Program-made: the position numbers and the translations under genes
Notes under the pieces: generated by a model
The model's input: the letters and a program-made list of their open reading frames with translations, nothing else
What the model was told of the DNA's origin: nothing
Database searches by the model: none
Source of the DNA: Chloranthus sessilifolius
Taxonomy: Eukaryota; Streptophyta; Magnoliopsida; Chloranthales; Chloranthaceae
DNA: 64,000 nt
Direction of reading: 5' to 3'
Assembly (NCBI GenBank): GCA_021018995.1
Contig: CM037585.1
Location: forward strand, 124,090,831-124,154,830
Shown here: positions 42,639 to 52,062 of the stretch, piece by piece
Numbering within the stretch: position 1 is the first letter of the stretch
How the letters are laid out: every line of letters starts with the position of its first letter

Positions 42639-43803
42639 ATTAGGGCATGGGTATAGGTTTTAGAGTATAAGTTTCAGTTTCTTTTATTTTTTTTATGGTT
42701 TTTTAGATTTCTTGTTTATCAGCAGCATGGTTTCCACTATCGGATTTTCTATTGTGCTTATTTTACGAAAAATATAACTCTGCTTCTACTAGCAAGTCTA
42801 TTCTTTAGAAGCAATTCTATATATTTTTCCAGAAGAAAGTCTTTCTGGCTGTTGCTATTGTTGCCATTTTCTATTACTTATTATCTTTCTCATGGTTTTT
42901 ATGCACCATATTTTTCTTAGACAATTTGTCAAGCAGGTGCCGTGTACCTTATTTTAAATCTAGCAAATTTTTTTTTCTCTTATTCTATTTTGAGAAAAAG
43001 AAAAAGGGGAGAGAGAAAAAGAGGTACAATGACATTTCATATCTTTTGTTGCTTGTGTTTTTCTTATTTTATTACTCGGTGTTGGAAATGGGGGATAATG
43101 GCTGCTTGTATTTTTTTGACATGTTGTCGGCACACTGATGATACCTCCATGACTTGCTTGGTAGAAGACAATAGAACCAAGGCTAAGTGCTTCTCCCAAT
43201 ATAGTATTATTGCTCTTCATTATCGCATCGAGTATTATGTGTTGTTAGATCAGGTCCTTGGTTGTTGTGCTTTGCGTACCACTCCTCTCTAACATTTTGT
43301 GTAGAACTCTTGGGGTTCCATTTATGACACACAATCAGCTCTTCAATTAATGTTATGCTTTATGTTATTTTAGCTTAACAAGAGAGGCTTGAAATACATG
43401 GGAGATGTATTGGGTGTTGAACATGAAACACCATCCTTGGTGTTTATCTTTTTTATGGGATGATTAGGTGCAAGTTTGTTTGGTGCTTAATGTTTGATTC
43501 TACATGTTACTCCCCTTGATGTTATTGGCTACTATCTTTGCTTTGAAATCCGTGACGGATAGAAATCCATGATTCACAGTGATTTGTATGGCCTTGAGAT
43601 CTGTGATGCCTTGATGTGTGAAGATGCTACCTTGAAATGTGCATTTTTTAATGTTGTCCCAAAAGTCGTGAAGCCTAAAGATATATGATTTTGATGTTGC
43701 TGCCTCCATATCTGTGTTGCTGTTGTTTTCTTTGGTGCTATGTTGCTGCCTACCGTGCTAAATTCTACCTTGGGATATTTGTTGTTGCATCATTGATCGA
43801 AGG

Positions 43804-43970
43804 CTACTCATGCTGCCATTTACTATTACCATTTTTTTCTCACACTTCTCATTTGTTCAAAGGCTACTCATGTTGTCATTTTTTTCTCTCACTTCTCATT
43901 TGTTCAAAGGCTACTCATTCTGCCATTTAATGTTATCATTTGTTTCTCTCACTTCTCATTTGTTCAAAAT
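43804..43970. repeat. three tandem copies, unit about 47-60 bp, inside element B
   Basis: CTACTCATGCTGCCATTTA, TTTTTTCTC and CACTTCTCATTTGTTCAAAG recur three times with small length changes. The frames translating through it are repeat-derived. Confidence 0.75.
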
Positions 43971-44260
43971 CTATTTATCTTCTCCTCCTTTATTTCTTTG
44001 TCAGGTTATGTGTGTGCCTGTGCGTGACACATACTATTGACAATCTGTTGTCCCACCTCAGATGATGATGAGTGGCCTTTGATACTGTGATATGCATTCT
44101 TTACTGATTTTATGGCATTCATCACTACTATAATATGTAACATTCTTTTCTCAACCTTATGGTCTTAAGTTTTCCCTATCAACATTGGGGGAGATGGTCC
44201 AGAGTCCTTGTAATTGGTAAGTTGAGCATCATTTTCCCAGATGCTGAACTTGAGGGGGAG

Positions 44261-44528
44261 TGCTGGATATATTATATATATATAAGAAAGTAGTGAGGGT
44301 AATATGTGTATGGAATAGTCTCACATAAGTTAGGGAGCTTTCTTTTATCTTTATGTTGATTTATATAAAGAGCATGTAGACCTCTTATATTAGTTAATAT
44401 AAATACAATGTAAGCCTTTAAGGTCAACTGCGCCTTCTTCCTCTCCCGCTTTTCTTCTTCTTTCCTTCTCTATTCTTTAGCTATTAATCATCATTATCTT
44501 TAGTTAATATAGTTTTATATTTTTCAAG
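44261..44528 (+). repeat. 3' LTR of copia-type element B (about 268 bp)
   Basis: Begins TGCTGGATATATTATATATA. It shares with 42430-42624 the blocks GAGCATGTAGACC / GAGCATATAGACC, TTATATTAGTTAATATAAAT, TTCTCTATTCTTTAGC and AATATAGTTTTATAT. It ends near TTTTTCAAGT. Confidence 0.75.
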
Positions 44529-44597
44529 TCAAAGTGCCTTTACCACCCATTGTTCTATATTTCTTAGAAGAAACCTATGAGATGCATATGATAGAAT

Positions 44598-44759
44598 CAC
44601 TACAAAAAACAAGACTATTAGCGGCAGCCAAAAACTGCCGCTATTAACAAAAAACTACTGCTAATACCCTTGCCGCTAATAGTCTTAGTAGGTTTTTTAT
44701 TAATAGCGGCAGTTTTTTGCTCCAAAAAACTGCCACTAACAGTCTTATTTTTTGTATTG
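44598..44759. mobile_element. CACTA-like MITE, copy 1
   Basis: Starts CACTACAAAAAACAAG and ends CTTATTTTTTGTATTG. The interior alternates TATTAGCGGCAG, TTTTTTGC and complements such as GCCGCTAATAG, so it folds strongly. A second copy, 46688-46851, matches over its whole length. The CACTACAAAAA terminus is characteristic of CACTA-type DNA transposons. No transposase is encoded. Confidence 0.75.
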
Positions 44760-45097
44760 AACGTTACCGAATGGATACAACACAACCGAGTTGGTAGAGG
44801 GGAACAATGCTTTGTAATTCGTATTAGTTGCTCAACTCATGCATCATGATTTCTGTAACTTATAAATATTTTTGAATCTCTTGAGATTTGATCAATTTGA
44901 TGGAGAGAGATTTGTCTATACATTGCCATCACCATCATGGTTCCATACCTAGTACACAAAATTGTGGATAGTCCCCAAATGTCATTCCATAGGTGAATGT
45001 AGTCTCCCATGCTGACAATGAAACATATGTTTTTGATAAAATCTTCTCTCACAGAGTGAATGGTCTTCCACCACCAAGAGGAGTTTTGGTATTTTCT
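44760..45097. other. intergenic, nothing recognised
   Basis: No gene or repeat identified. Short open frames lack domains. Confidence 0.35.
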
Positions 45098-45560
45098 GTT
45101 ATATATATCAGTGTAGCAATATATATTTTATTATTTCAAAATTAAGTTTATAATTATCATTATATAAATTGATAATAATTCAATAGCAAACTTGTAAATA
45201 TTATCTCCCTAAAGAAGTGTCTTTTCAAATTTGGATTTATCTCTTCACCGTAAATGTGAAAAGACACAAGTCTATCATCTCTTCAAAGTAAAACTGAAAA
45301 GACATAAGTGAAATCAACATCTCTTCAGAGTAAATTTGAAAAGACACATGTGAAATCGACTTTTCTTTTTTACTATTATCTGAAAAGATACAAGTGAAAT
45401 CAATTTATCTTTTTACTGTTATCTCAAAAGACAACTCTTTTAAAATACACAAGTGAAATCGATTTATCTTTTTACCGAAAAGACATAACTCTCTGAAAAG
45501 ACAGATCTGAAATCTTTTAATCGTAACTTGAAAAGACACAATGATTCAGAAGACTGGCAG
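45098..45560 (-). repeat. inverted partner of the repeat at 2945-3364
   Basis: Reads as the reverse complement of 2945-3364: TATATATTTTATTATTTCAA, CTTGTAAATATTATCTC, then several GAAAAGACACAAGTGAAATC / GATTTATCTTTTTACCG units. Internally it is a degenerate tandem repeat of about 50-60 bp. No open frame of note. Confidence 0.75.
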
Positions 45561-45769
45561 GTTTAGACTGGTTTCAATATATTTTCATTACTGATAAAAA
45601 AAAAAAAGAGTCGATCCCATTTGTTTTTAGCCCTATTGAAGGTTTAGACTGGCAGGTTCAAACCCAGCTTATCCAACAAACAAAAAGACGATGAAAAACA
45701 CTAAAAGGCACCATTTCCTTTTCTCAATAGTGATGTGGGGAACACTAAATTTAGGCCTGGCTTAGCTTA

Positions 45770-45826
45770 GGATAACTCCAGTTCCATCTCATTACCTATG
45801 GAATAACTCCAGTTCCATCTCATTAC
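45770..45826. repeat. short tandem duplication before the GDI exon
   Basis: ATAACTCCAGTTCCATCTC followed by ATTAC occurs twice, about 30 bp apart. The second copy supplies the acceptor of the exon at 45829. Confidence 0.8.
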
Positions 45827-45828
45827 AG

Positions 45829-46114
45829 GTCTTGCATATGGATAGGAATGACTATTACGGAGGACGGGAGGAGAGTCAACTTCACTTAATCTCATTCAGG
45901 TGCCATTTTTGGGGGCGACCTGCAAATTCTCTAATTAGCATGATGTGCATAGGATTTCAAGAAAAATGTCACATTTATTTTTGTTTTTCTGATTTTTTTG
46001 ACTGAAAATTTAATTTTGCAGCTTTGGAAAAAGTTTAGGGGAAACGAGTCAAACGACAAGCCTCCGACACATTTGGGCTCTAGTAAGGATTACAATGTTG
46101 ACATGATCCCAAAG
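45829..46114 (+). pseudogene. GDI: Rab GDI relic, two exons with splice sites
   Basis: Rab GDP-dissociation inhibitor recycles Rab GTPases between membrane and cytosol. The first exon remnant (45829-45899) follows an acceptor TTACAG and encodes VLHMDRNDYYGG, matching the conserved GDI N-terminal segment. It is then shifted by an ~8-bp insertion (around CGGGAGGA) and ends CAG before GTGCC. The second exon remnant (46022-46114) follows TTTTGCAG and encodes LWKKFRG, then KPPTHLGSSKDYNVDMIPK, with about nine extra bases after FRG, and ends AAAG before GTTCAC. Both splice borders fall where plant GDI genes have introns as I remember them. No further exon was found within several kb on either side, so it is a truncated, frame-broken gene fragment that still has an intron. 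Confidence 0.75.
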
Positions 46115-46687
46115 GTTCACTTACTACTTTTCTCCGATTATATTCTACGATTAATTTACCAGCTTTGTCGTCAGTTTGGTCCTATGGTTCAATCTATGTT
46201 CGGTTGAAATTGAGAGAAACAATTCGAACTAGCTAATGAGTGAATTGGGTAACCTCAATTAAAGCTAATTTTTTTTGCATGGCAGGGCATATTGTGTGGT
46301 CTTCTTGGGATCCCCCACTTAAATTTTGTTATCCCATAGTCACCAATGCATACAAAGAGTCTGGCTACTCTTAAGCATCAGGTATGCAATCAAAACCTTC
46401 TACTCAATTCAGCAACGATACAAGACTTACCCTTTTCAGATTAGTAATAAATATGCAACACTTAATTTCTACATCTGCTTTGTAATCGACTTGTAGCCAC
46501 AGCTCATAAGAGTATGGGCAAGAACTCAAGCTTAGGATAACTTTACGGAAATATGCAAGAAGCCTATCAATAGATGCTTACTTAACAGTTAATAGCAGAT
46601 GAAAATAAGGGTACCATTATTTGCAGCCAGTCAAAATGTAATCTCACCTAGTCAAAAAGGTTACGGATGCACTCCATCATTCTACAA
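46115..46687 (+). other. no gene recognised downstream of the GDI relic
   Basis: The next expected GDI exon, beginning with a FMMANG-like segment, was looked for and not seen. The stretch is A/T-rich with several AG/GT pairs but no matching coding text. Confidence 0.45.
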
Positions 46688-46851
46688 CACTACAAAAAAT
46701 AAGACTATTAGCGGCAGCCATAAACTACCGCTATTAACAAAAAAGCTATCGCTAATACCTTTGCCACTAATAGTCTTAATAGTTTTTTTTGTTAATAGTG
46801 GTAGTTTTTTACTACAAAAAAATGCCGCTAATGGCCTTATTTTTTATAGTG
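46688..46851. mobile_element. CACTA-like MITE, copy 2
   Basis: Starts CACTACAAAAAATAAG and ends CTTATTTTTTATAGTG, flanked by CAA on both sides (46685-46687 and 46852-46854), a 3-bp target duplication as expected for CACTA elements. The interior parallels 44598-44759. Confidence 0.8.
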
Positions 46852-49479
46852 CAAGTTGTTTTAATTTTAAATTTGCATGAATGCATCTCGAGGGTCAAAA
46901 CATGGAAGTATGTTGTCTGCTCAACTGATGCATTTCTTTTGTACAGTTGGAATTATTGAGAGGGATGACATAAGCCATCTCCTCAAGATGTTAATGTAAG
47001 AACCTTTGAGCCCGAGGTGTATTTATTTGAAAAACCTTTATGTCATTGCTTAATTATATCAAATCATGGGAATTTAATTTGACACCATGTTGTTGGAACT
47101 TAATGATAAAATAGCAAACATTGCATAACTTGTGATTTGTCTAGTTCCTGTGTAGGACAGCTCATTGCACCCTCTTAGACTCATAAATAGGCTGCCACAT
47201 GAACACTCATTTACACATCCCAAGTAATTCCTTAGATCCATGGTTTTAGCTGAGTTCTCTCTAATTACACTCTTTCTTTAATCCACATTGTCTCCTTATG
47301 TTGCCCTAATCCCAAAGCTCTTGTTTGGTGTCTTCCCCTTGATTCAAGCCAATGTGTCCGATTGTTATAGACAACATGGGTTGGATTGGCCATCTCACCC
47401 ACACATCATCCCTCTAATTTAAGGCCATTTGCTTTGCTACCTACTTATCTGTCTCCTTGTTTGATTCATCCAACTTGCAATTTGATTACCCCGCCATCTA
47501 AGCGTGCTTAGCTGTCTTAGTTCAACTAATTTTCTGATCTTTTGAATCAGACGTTCTCGATCGTTTTTGAACATTCTTAAAACACCAATCATCAGTTTCT
47601 AATAAGACAAACCTAAAGTGATACCATTTGTTTAATCAAATGCAGATTCCACCATATAAAGTGACACAAATGTTTCTGTTCATCGACAGATTGGAGGTAT
47701 CTACTTTGATAAAAAGAAAGTGAACTGACTTTGAGCGAGGAATTTGGCACATCAGACATGCATTTTGGCATCCTTAATGCCAGTCAGTTCTGTTGAAAGC
47801 AGTCTTTGTGTTCTAGTAAAAGCATTGCCCACAAGTGCTCAAGCTGTAAGCCGTCATAAATGGCATTTAGTTTTACACACTTATGATTCTTTTTGAGTTT
47901 TGTTTCTATTTTGAAATTACAAGTCATCAATTTCTTAGTTATTGATCTGTAAGCAAATTTTTTATATAATTTTATGGTGTTTATTTTAATTTCCATGGTC
48001 AACTAGATTCTGATGCAGTGAAAGGGTCTTAAGAGGGTTCATGGGATGATTAGAGTTAGTGCCACCTATATATAATCATGAATACCAGTTTACCGATTAC
48101 CCAAAAGGGTTGTGCTTAAAATCTTGGCTGAAACAAGATGTGTTGGAAGAGATGTCTTGTGATTTGGGATTTGGCCGAGATGGATATCAATATATCATGT
48201 CTATCGGCGGGGTCCATGAAATCGTACACTATTGTTGGGCGAATGATCGGTGATTAGAACTTTCTTGATCTAATCCCATGGTGTGGGTGCAGGTTCAGGT
48301 GCGTGCATGCGCACTTGTGTGTGGGTCTCCCTTCTAACCTCGGGCTTCTTGTCGGATCTAACCAACAGTTATCAGCATCAATTTTCATTTTGAAAAAATG
48401 ATTTGAGGTGAGAAAAGCTCTTTTATTCAATTTGTTCATTTAATCTGTTTAGCTTTTCTCCTTAAGTGGTTTCTTATTAGAGTAGCTTTTCTTATTCAAT
48501 GATAACTTTATCTACAATACAAACTAATAAGGACTCAACAAATTTACATTTGTCAAAAAACTGTATTTACAAGGACTCTGACCAAAATTCATATGAAAGT
48601 CCTACTAAATTCAGTCTATCTGCAATGCAAACAAAAGTAAAATTACAGTGTACTGAACTTCCAAAATTCAGTTTCTATTCAAAGTTTATCGTCTAGGAAA
48701 TCTTTGGGCGTTGAATCTGCAATTGCCTTCATCCCAAGGCGCTTGACACTTGGCCTAACATGTTGGGAGTATTTGCACTCTCTTCAGCATGGATGTGATT
48801 CAGTTGCCCTTTCTGCAACCATGGAACCAGCGTTGAGTGCTACATGTAAGTATATATATATATATATAGTTTACTTCTCCCTTTGCGTGTATCAAGTCAC
48901 CAAGTCATGATGTTGATCTTTTAATGATGTTCTCCTTTTGATTTCAGGCGAAACTTTCCAATTTGAAGCTCACCTCAAACGGATCACTAGGGGACGGAGA
49001 TACTTGGCAGGAGAGGCGAAGCACTTTTTTTTTTTTTTAATTATGAAAATAGGTCATGAGGTCCTTAGATTGTTAACTCTCTTTATTTTCTTCTTTTTTT
49101 TATTTGAATAAAAGGATTGAGCATGTAAAGTTTAAAATATTTGGTTGAATTGAAAGGTTGGATGATAGGTGGAGATGCAATATTTTATTTGAATAAAAGA
49201 ATTGGGCATCTATTTTTTTTATTAATGGCATTGAATGATTTGTATTTGAGTTGAATGGATGTGTTGAAATATGAAATTAATAGCTTTTCTTCTTTATATA
49301 ATTTTTTTTTAAACATTAAAAAATTGCATTAAAAAAAAGTATTACAAAAAGCATAAAAAAAAATTACATTAAAAAAAAGCATAAAAAAAATATTATTTTA
49401 AAAAAATTTGCATAAAAAATTGTCGACGTAATTTTTTTTTTTTTTTTTAAATATATATATTTTTAAAAATTTGCATAAA
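46852..49479. other. intergenic, no recognised gene
   Basis: About 2.6 kb with stop-rich frames. Short open frames at 48059-48253 and 48499-48910 have no domain that I recognise. A few segments look like exon-intron borders (for example TTGTACAG at about 46945 and GTAAGAACC near 46996) but their coding content is not identifiable. A TA run lies at about 48852-48868. From 49300 the sequence becomes strongly A/T-rich. Confidence 0.35.
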
Positions 49480-49682
49480 AAACCCACTGCCCTAAATAAT
49501 TGTAAACAAAGGAGTGGTTTTTTTTAACCACTATACAAGACAGTGGTTTATGAACTTCATAAACCACTGTTTTGTTTAGTGGTAAAAAAAAACCACTCCT
49601 TTTTTTACAGCTGTTTAGGGTGGTGGTTTTTTGAAAAAACCACTGTTTAAGGCAGTGGTTTTTTTGGCTTTTTTACGTAGTG
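49480..49682. mobile_element. fold-back element ending in TACGTAGTG
   Basis: The segment from CCCACTGCCCTAAATAATTG to CTGTTTAGGGTGGTGG is a long inverted repeat centred near 49556 (AACCACTATACAAGACAGTGG against CCACTGTTTTGTTTAGTGG). A second small hairpin follows (AAAAAACCACTGTTTAAGGC). The right end reads on the minus strand CACTACGTAAAAAAG, a CACTA-type terminus. The left terminus was not located, so the element may extend into the A/T-rich tract. Confidence 0.6.
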
Positions 49683-49797
49683 TAGATCTCTTACAAAAAT
49701 AAATAAATAACAGAGAACCAAAGAGATAATTTAGTATTTGTATAAAGGATTGAGGGAAAAATGAAAAATAACAGCTAGAAATGCTTAACACCACCCT

Positions 49798-49907
49798 GAA
49801 GGTGACTATGATTTGTTACCCTTTTATATCGAGTGGGTTTTAGGGTTTTTATGAAGGCGACTATGATTTGTTACCCTTTTATAGCGAGTGGGTTTTAGGG
49901 TTTCTAG
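49798..49907. repeat. 55-bp tandem duplication
   Basis: GAAGGTGACTATGATTTG at 49798 and GAAGGCGACTATGATTTG at 49853 begin two copies with only three or four differences, each containing GAGTGGGTTTTAGGGTTT. Confidence 0.85.
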
Positions 49908-50431
49908 GCTGAGTTGTATCGGGTGGAATCCCATTAGTATGAAGGATAGTGGTTTGCTCATCTAGACCACTCACGTGGCATTGGTTTTGATTGATATGGA
50001 TATTTGTGAAAGGTTACCATGAGGAACGAGAGCAAGCTAAGTTTGTGTATAAAATATTATTAATGGAAACCTTTATTAAGATCTTGAAAATGAGGCAACA
50101 ATCTATAGTAAAATGTTAGAAAGTGTATTGATCAAATGGCTAGGATTATTTTAGAGCTGGTATACGGCGATCTACCTGATCAACGGCGAATGGTGTACGA
50201 GAATCATTAGACTATTATTTTGTTGAATAATAAATTTGTGGGCTATTGTATCAACCGTTGTTTTCAGTTTTACTATATTGAATCACTTGATGAAGACACT
50301 AAGGATCTATAGATCATGAACTTTATATCAGATGGCCTAGATTGTGTTTTCACATGTCACGTGTTCCTAAAATATAAAGACGTTTTTTAACCTCGGTGCA
50401 ATCACTTAAAAAGCAAGTGCAAGTAATGGCT

Positions 50432-50434
<3 letters not shown>
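49908..50434. other. intergenic, nothing recognised
   Basis: No coding region, RNA gene or repeat boundary recognised. Confidence 0.35.

Positions 50435-50483
<49 letters not shown>
50435..50483. repeat. (TA)n microsatellite
   Basis: An uninterrupted alternating TA run of about 49 bp, directly next to the inverted-repeat element 50485-50891. Confidence 0.9.
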
Positions 50484-50484
<1 letters not shown>

Positions 50485-50486
<2 letters not shown>

Positions 50487-50891
50487 AGTACCTTTAAATC
50501 CACCCACCAAATCTTTGAGTTCACCCACGCGGAAACACATCGACTGCATTGATTTAGATGATGGAGATTGCTTATCGTCCTAATATTTCACCGGATCGAT
50601 CTTTTGATCATGCGTGTACCATCAGATGGTTGGTTTTTTATTTCATGTGGTACACACCCATAAAAGTGACCTTAAAATCAATTTTAAGTGAGCACGTGAT
50701 GTTAATGTCACTTTTCTAAGATATGTGCCACGTGAAACAAACCATTGGTCATCTGATGGTATGCCGATAATCTCAAAATCCATCGTGTGAAACATTGGGA
50801 GGATAAATAATTTCCATCGTTTGATTCAATTCAGTCAATGTGTTTCAGCATGGGTGAATTTAAACATTTAGTGGGTGGATTTAAAGGTATT
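50485..50891. mobile_element. long-armed fold-back MITE inserted in a TA repeat
   Basis: The left end GAGTACCTTTAAATCCACCC and the right end GGGTGGATTTAAAGGTATTC are inverted copies. The match continues inwards for well over 80 bp (GAAACACATCGACTG against CAGTCAATGTGTTTC, TACCATCAGATGG against CATCTGATGGTA). TA-rich DNA on both sides suggests TA target preference as in Stowaway/Tc1-type or other MITEs. No coding capacity. Confidence 0.8.
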
Positions 50892-50906
50892 CTATATATT
50901 ATATAA

Positions 50907-50956
50907 CCCTACGCCGACGGGTGGTTGCCGTCGGCGTAGGGTAATTTTTCTGTAGT
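50907..50956. repeat. perfect 14-bp stem hairpin with CACTA-like end
   Basis: CCCTACGCCGACGG (50907-50920), loop GTGGTTG, CCGTCGGCGTAGGG (50928-50941), then TTTTTCTGTAGTG (50944-50956), which reads CACTACAGAAAAA on the minus strand. This looks like one terminus of a CACTA-type element or MITE. Confidence 0.7.
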
Positions 50957-52038
50957 GAACCGTCGATGGTTTTGTTAACTGTAAAAGTGGTTTCGGATGA
51001 TTCAAACCCTGCTCTCTTGATTTGGTTCATGATCACAATTTTTCGACGATTTTAAACTGCCGCCATGAAAATTGTCTAACTTTGTTGACTAGAAAGATTG
51101 ACCTTTTCCCGGCGGTTATAACTGTCGACAGTATAAAACTGCTGGGAACACCGTCAGGTATTAGTGACCAATTTTAGAAGTAATGGCCATTAAATCAGAT
51201 TCCAAAAAAAAATTCCGTCAAATATGTTCACCCCCATCTCGATTGGTTGCCCGTAAATTTTGAGAGAAATTTGAGTACGGCAGATAAACCGATGATTAGA
51301 TCACGTTTCTACGGTCATAGCATAACCACTGATTGAATTGATTCTGAGGATTTTCTGAGAGGAACTTAAAAACAAAGGATTCTGAGTTTTATAAGAATCT
51401 GTCAAGAATTTGAATATCTTAAGAACACATATGGGAAAAATCAGGAATCTGAGTCTGCTAAGAATCTGTCAGAAATCTGAGTGGGAAGAATCTGAACTTT
51501 TTTCGAGAAAAATCAGGAAACACCTGAATGAGGCCTAAAAGAAAATTTTAGTATTTTAGAGATCTAAGCATAATCTGACCCTAATCGCCTTGACCTAACT
51601 AATGGTTGACTTGGGCTGTGTGCATTATGTCTAGGTAGTATTAGGCTGAATTTTACCCGTACCTGACCTGTGCAGGGTGGGGCAGATTTTTCTCCTAGCC
51701 AAACCCATCGAGAGCCGTAGTCACATCAAGTCAGATATTATTTGAGTCTTCAAAAGTTTTAAACTTTACTCGATTGATCAAGGATTTAAGATGGATAGAT
51801 ATTCGGCATATATATCCAAATCGGCTAACAAATAAAGGGGAGTAGAGGGATGCAAACTCAAGAGCAGCCTCCAGCACAATGCTCCTCTTTCGCAGCAGCT
51901 TCAGATATGATGAAATACAAACAGAATACTGAAAAAACAACAAAACTTACAAACAGAGTTAGTGAAAAATCAAACAAACTACTGCAGATCTATGGTCTAA
52001 AGTAAACCAGACTTAGATCTACCAATTTCAAAAACACC
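50957..52038. other. no gene; right part is probably truncated internal DNA of the next LTR element
   Basis: No coding motif. GGAATCTGAGTC/AAGAATCTG words recur at 51370-51500. The part next to the primer site at 52039 (roughly 51720-52038) should belong to the internal region of the minus-strand element, but it carries no capsid motif before the sequence character changes. Confidence 0.4.
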
Positions 52039-52056
52039 TCCCCGGCAGCGGCGCCA
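52039..52056 (-). promoter_or_regulatory. tRNA-Asp-like primer-binding site, minus strand
   Basis: The minus strand reads TGGCGCCGCTGCCGGGGA, one base from the Athila site of copy 1, preceded by CAAGTTTT at the LTR end as in the Athila elements. Confidence 0.75.
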
Positions 52057-52062
52057 AAAACT

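Larger units (their letters stand above)
42430..44528 (+). mobile_element. Ty1/copia-type non-autonomous element B
   Basis: A 5' LTR fragment (about 42430-42624), primer site TGGTATCGGAGCC (42626-42638), 1.6 kb internal region, polypurine tract TTGAGGGGGAG (44250-44260) and 3' LTR (44261-44528). Its 5' LTR lacks the first ~70 bp present in the 3' copy and abuts the LTR of element A, suggesting a recombination or deletion junction. The internal region has no recognisable capsid, RT or integrase frame. Longer frames at 42942-43292 and 43685-44040 have no domain that I recognise. Confidence 0.7.

Noticed and set aside
43685-44040. Cys/Phe/Leu-rich frames inside copia-type element B
   Set aside because: They run through a three-copy tandem repeat and T-rich DNA. 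No domain and no conservation in element A.
44598-44759. microRNA precursor reading of the hairpin with GCGGCAG words
   Set aside because: The CACTA termini and a second full-length copy with a target duplication explain it as a MITE. A small-RNA role cannot be judged from sequence.
46115-48000. Further Rab GDI exons (for example a GGIYFD-like text near 47690)
   Set aside because: The match is too short and the surroundings do not fit the expected GDI exon order.
48059-48253. Candidate host exon, 64-residue frame
   Set aside because: No recognisable domain and no convincing splice partners. Kept only as unassigned intergenic DNA.
48499-48910. Candidate host exons with a GTAAGT-like donor near 48845
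   Set aside because: The splice-like context is suggestive, but the translation matches no family I recognise and the upstream frame is not continuous.
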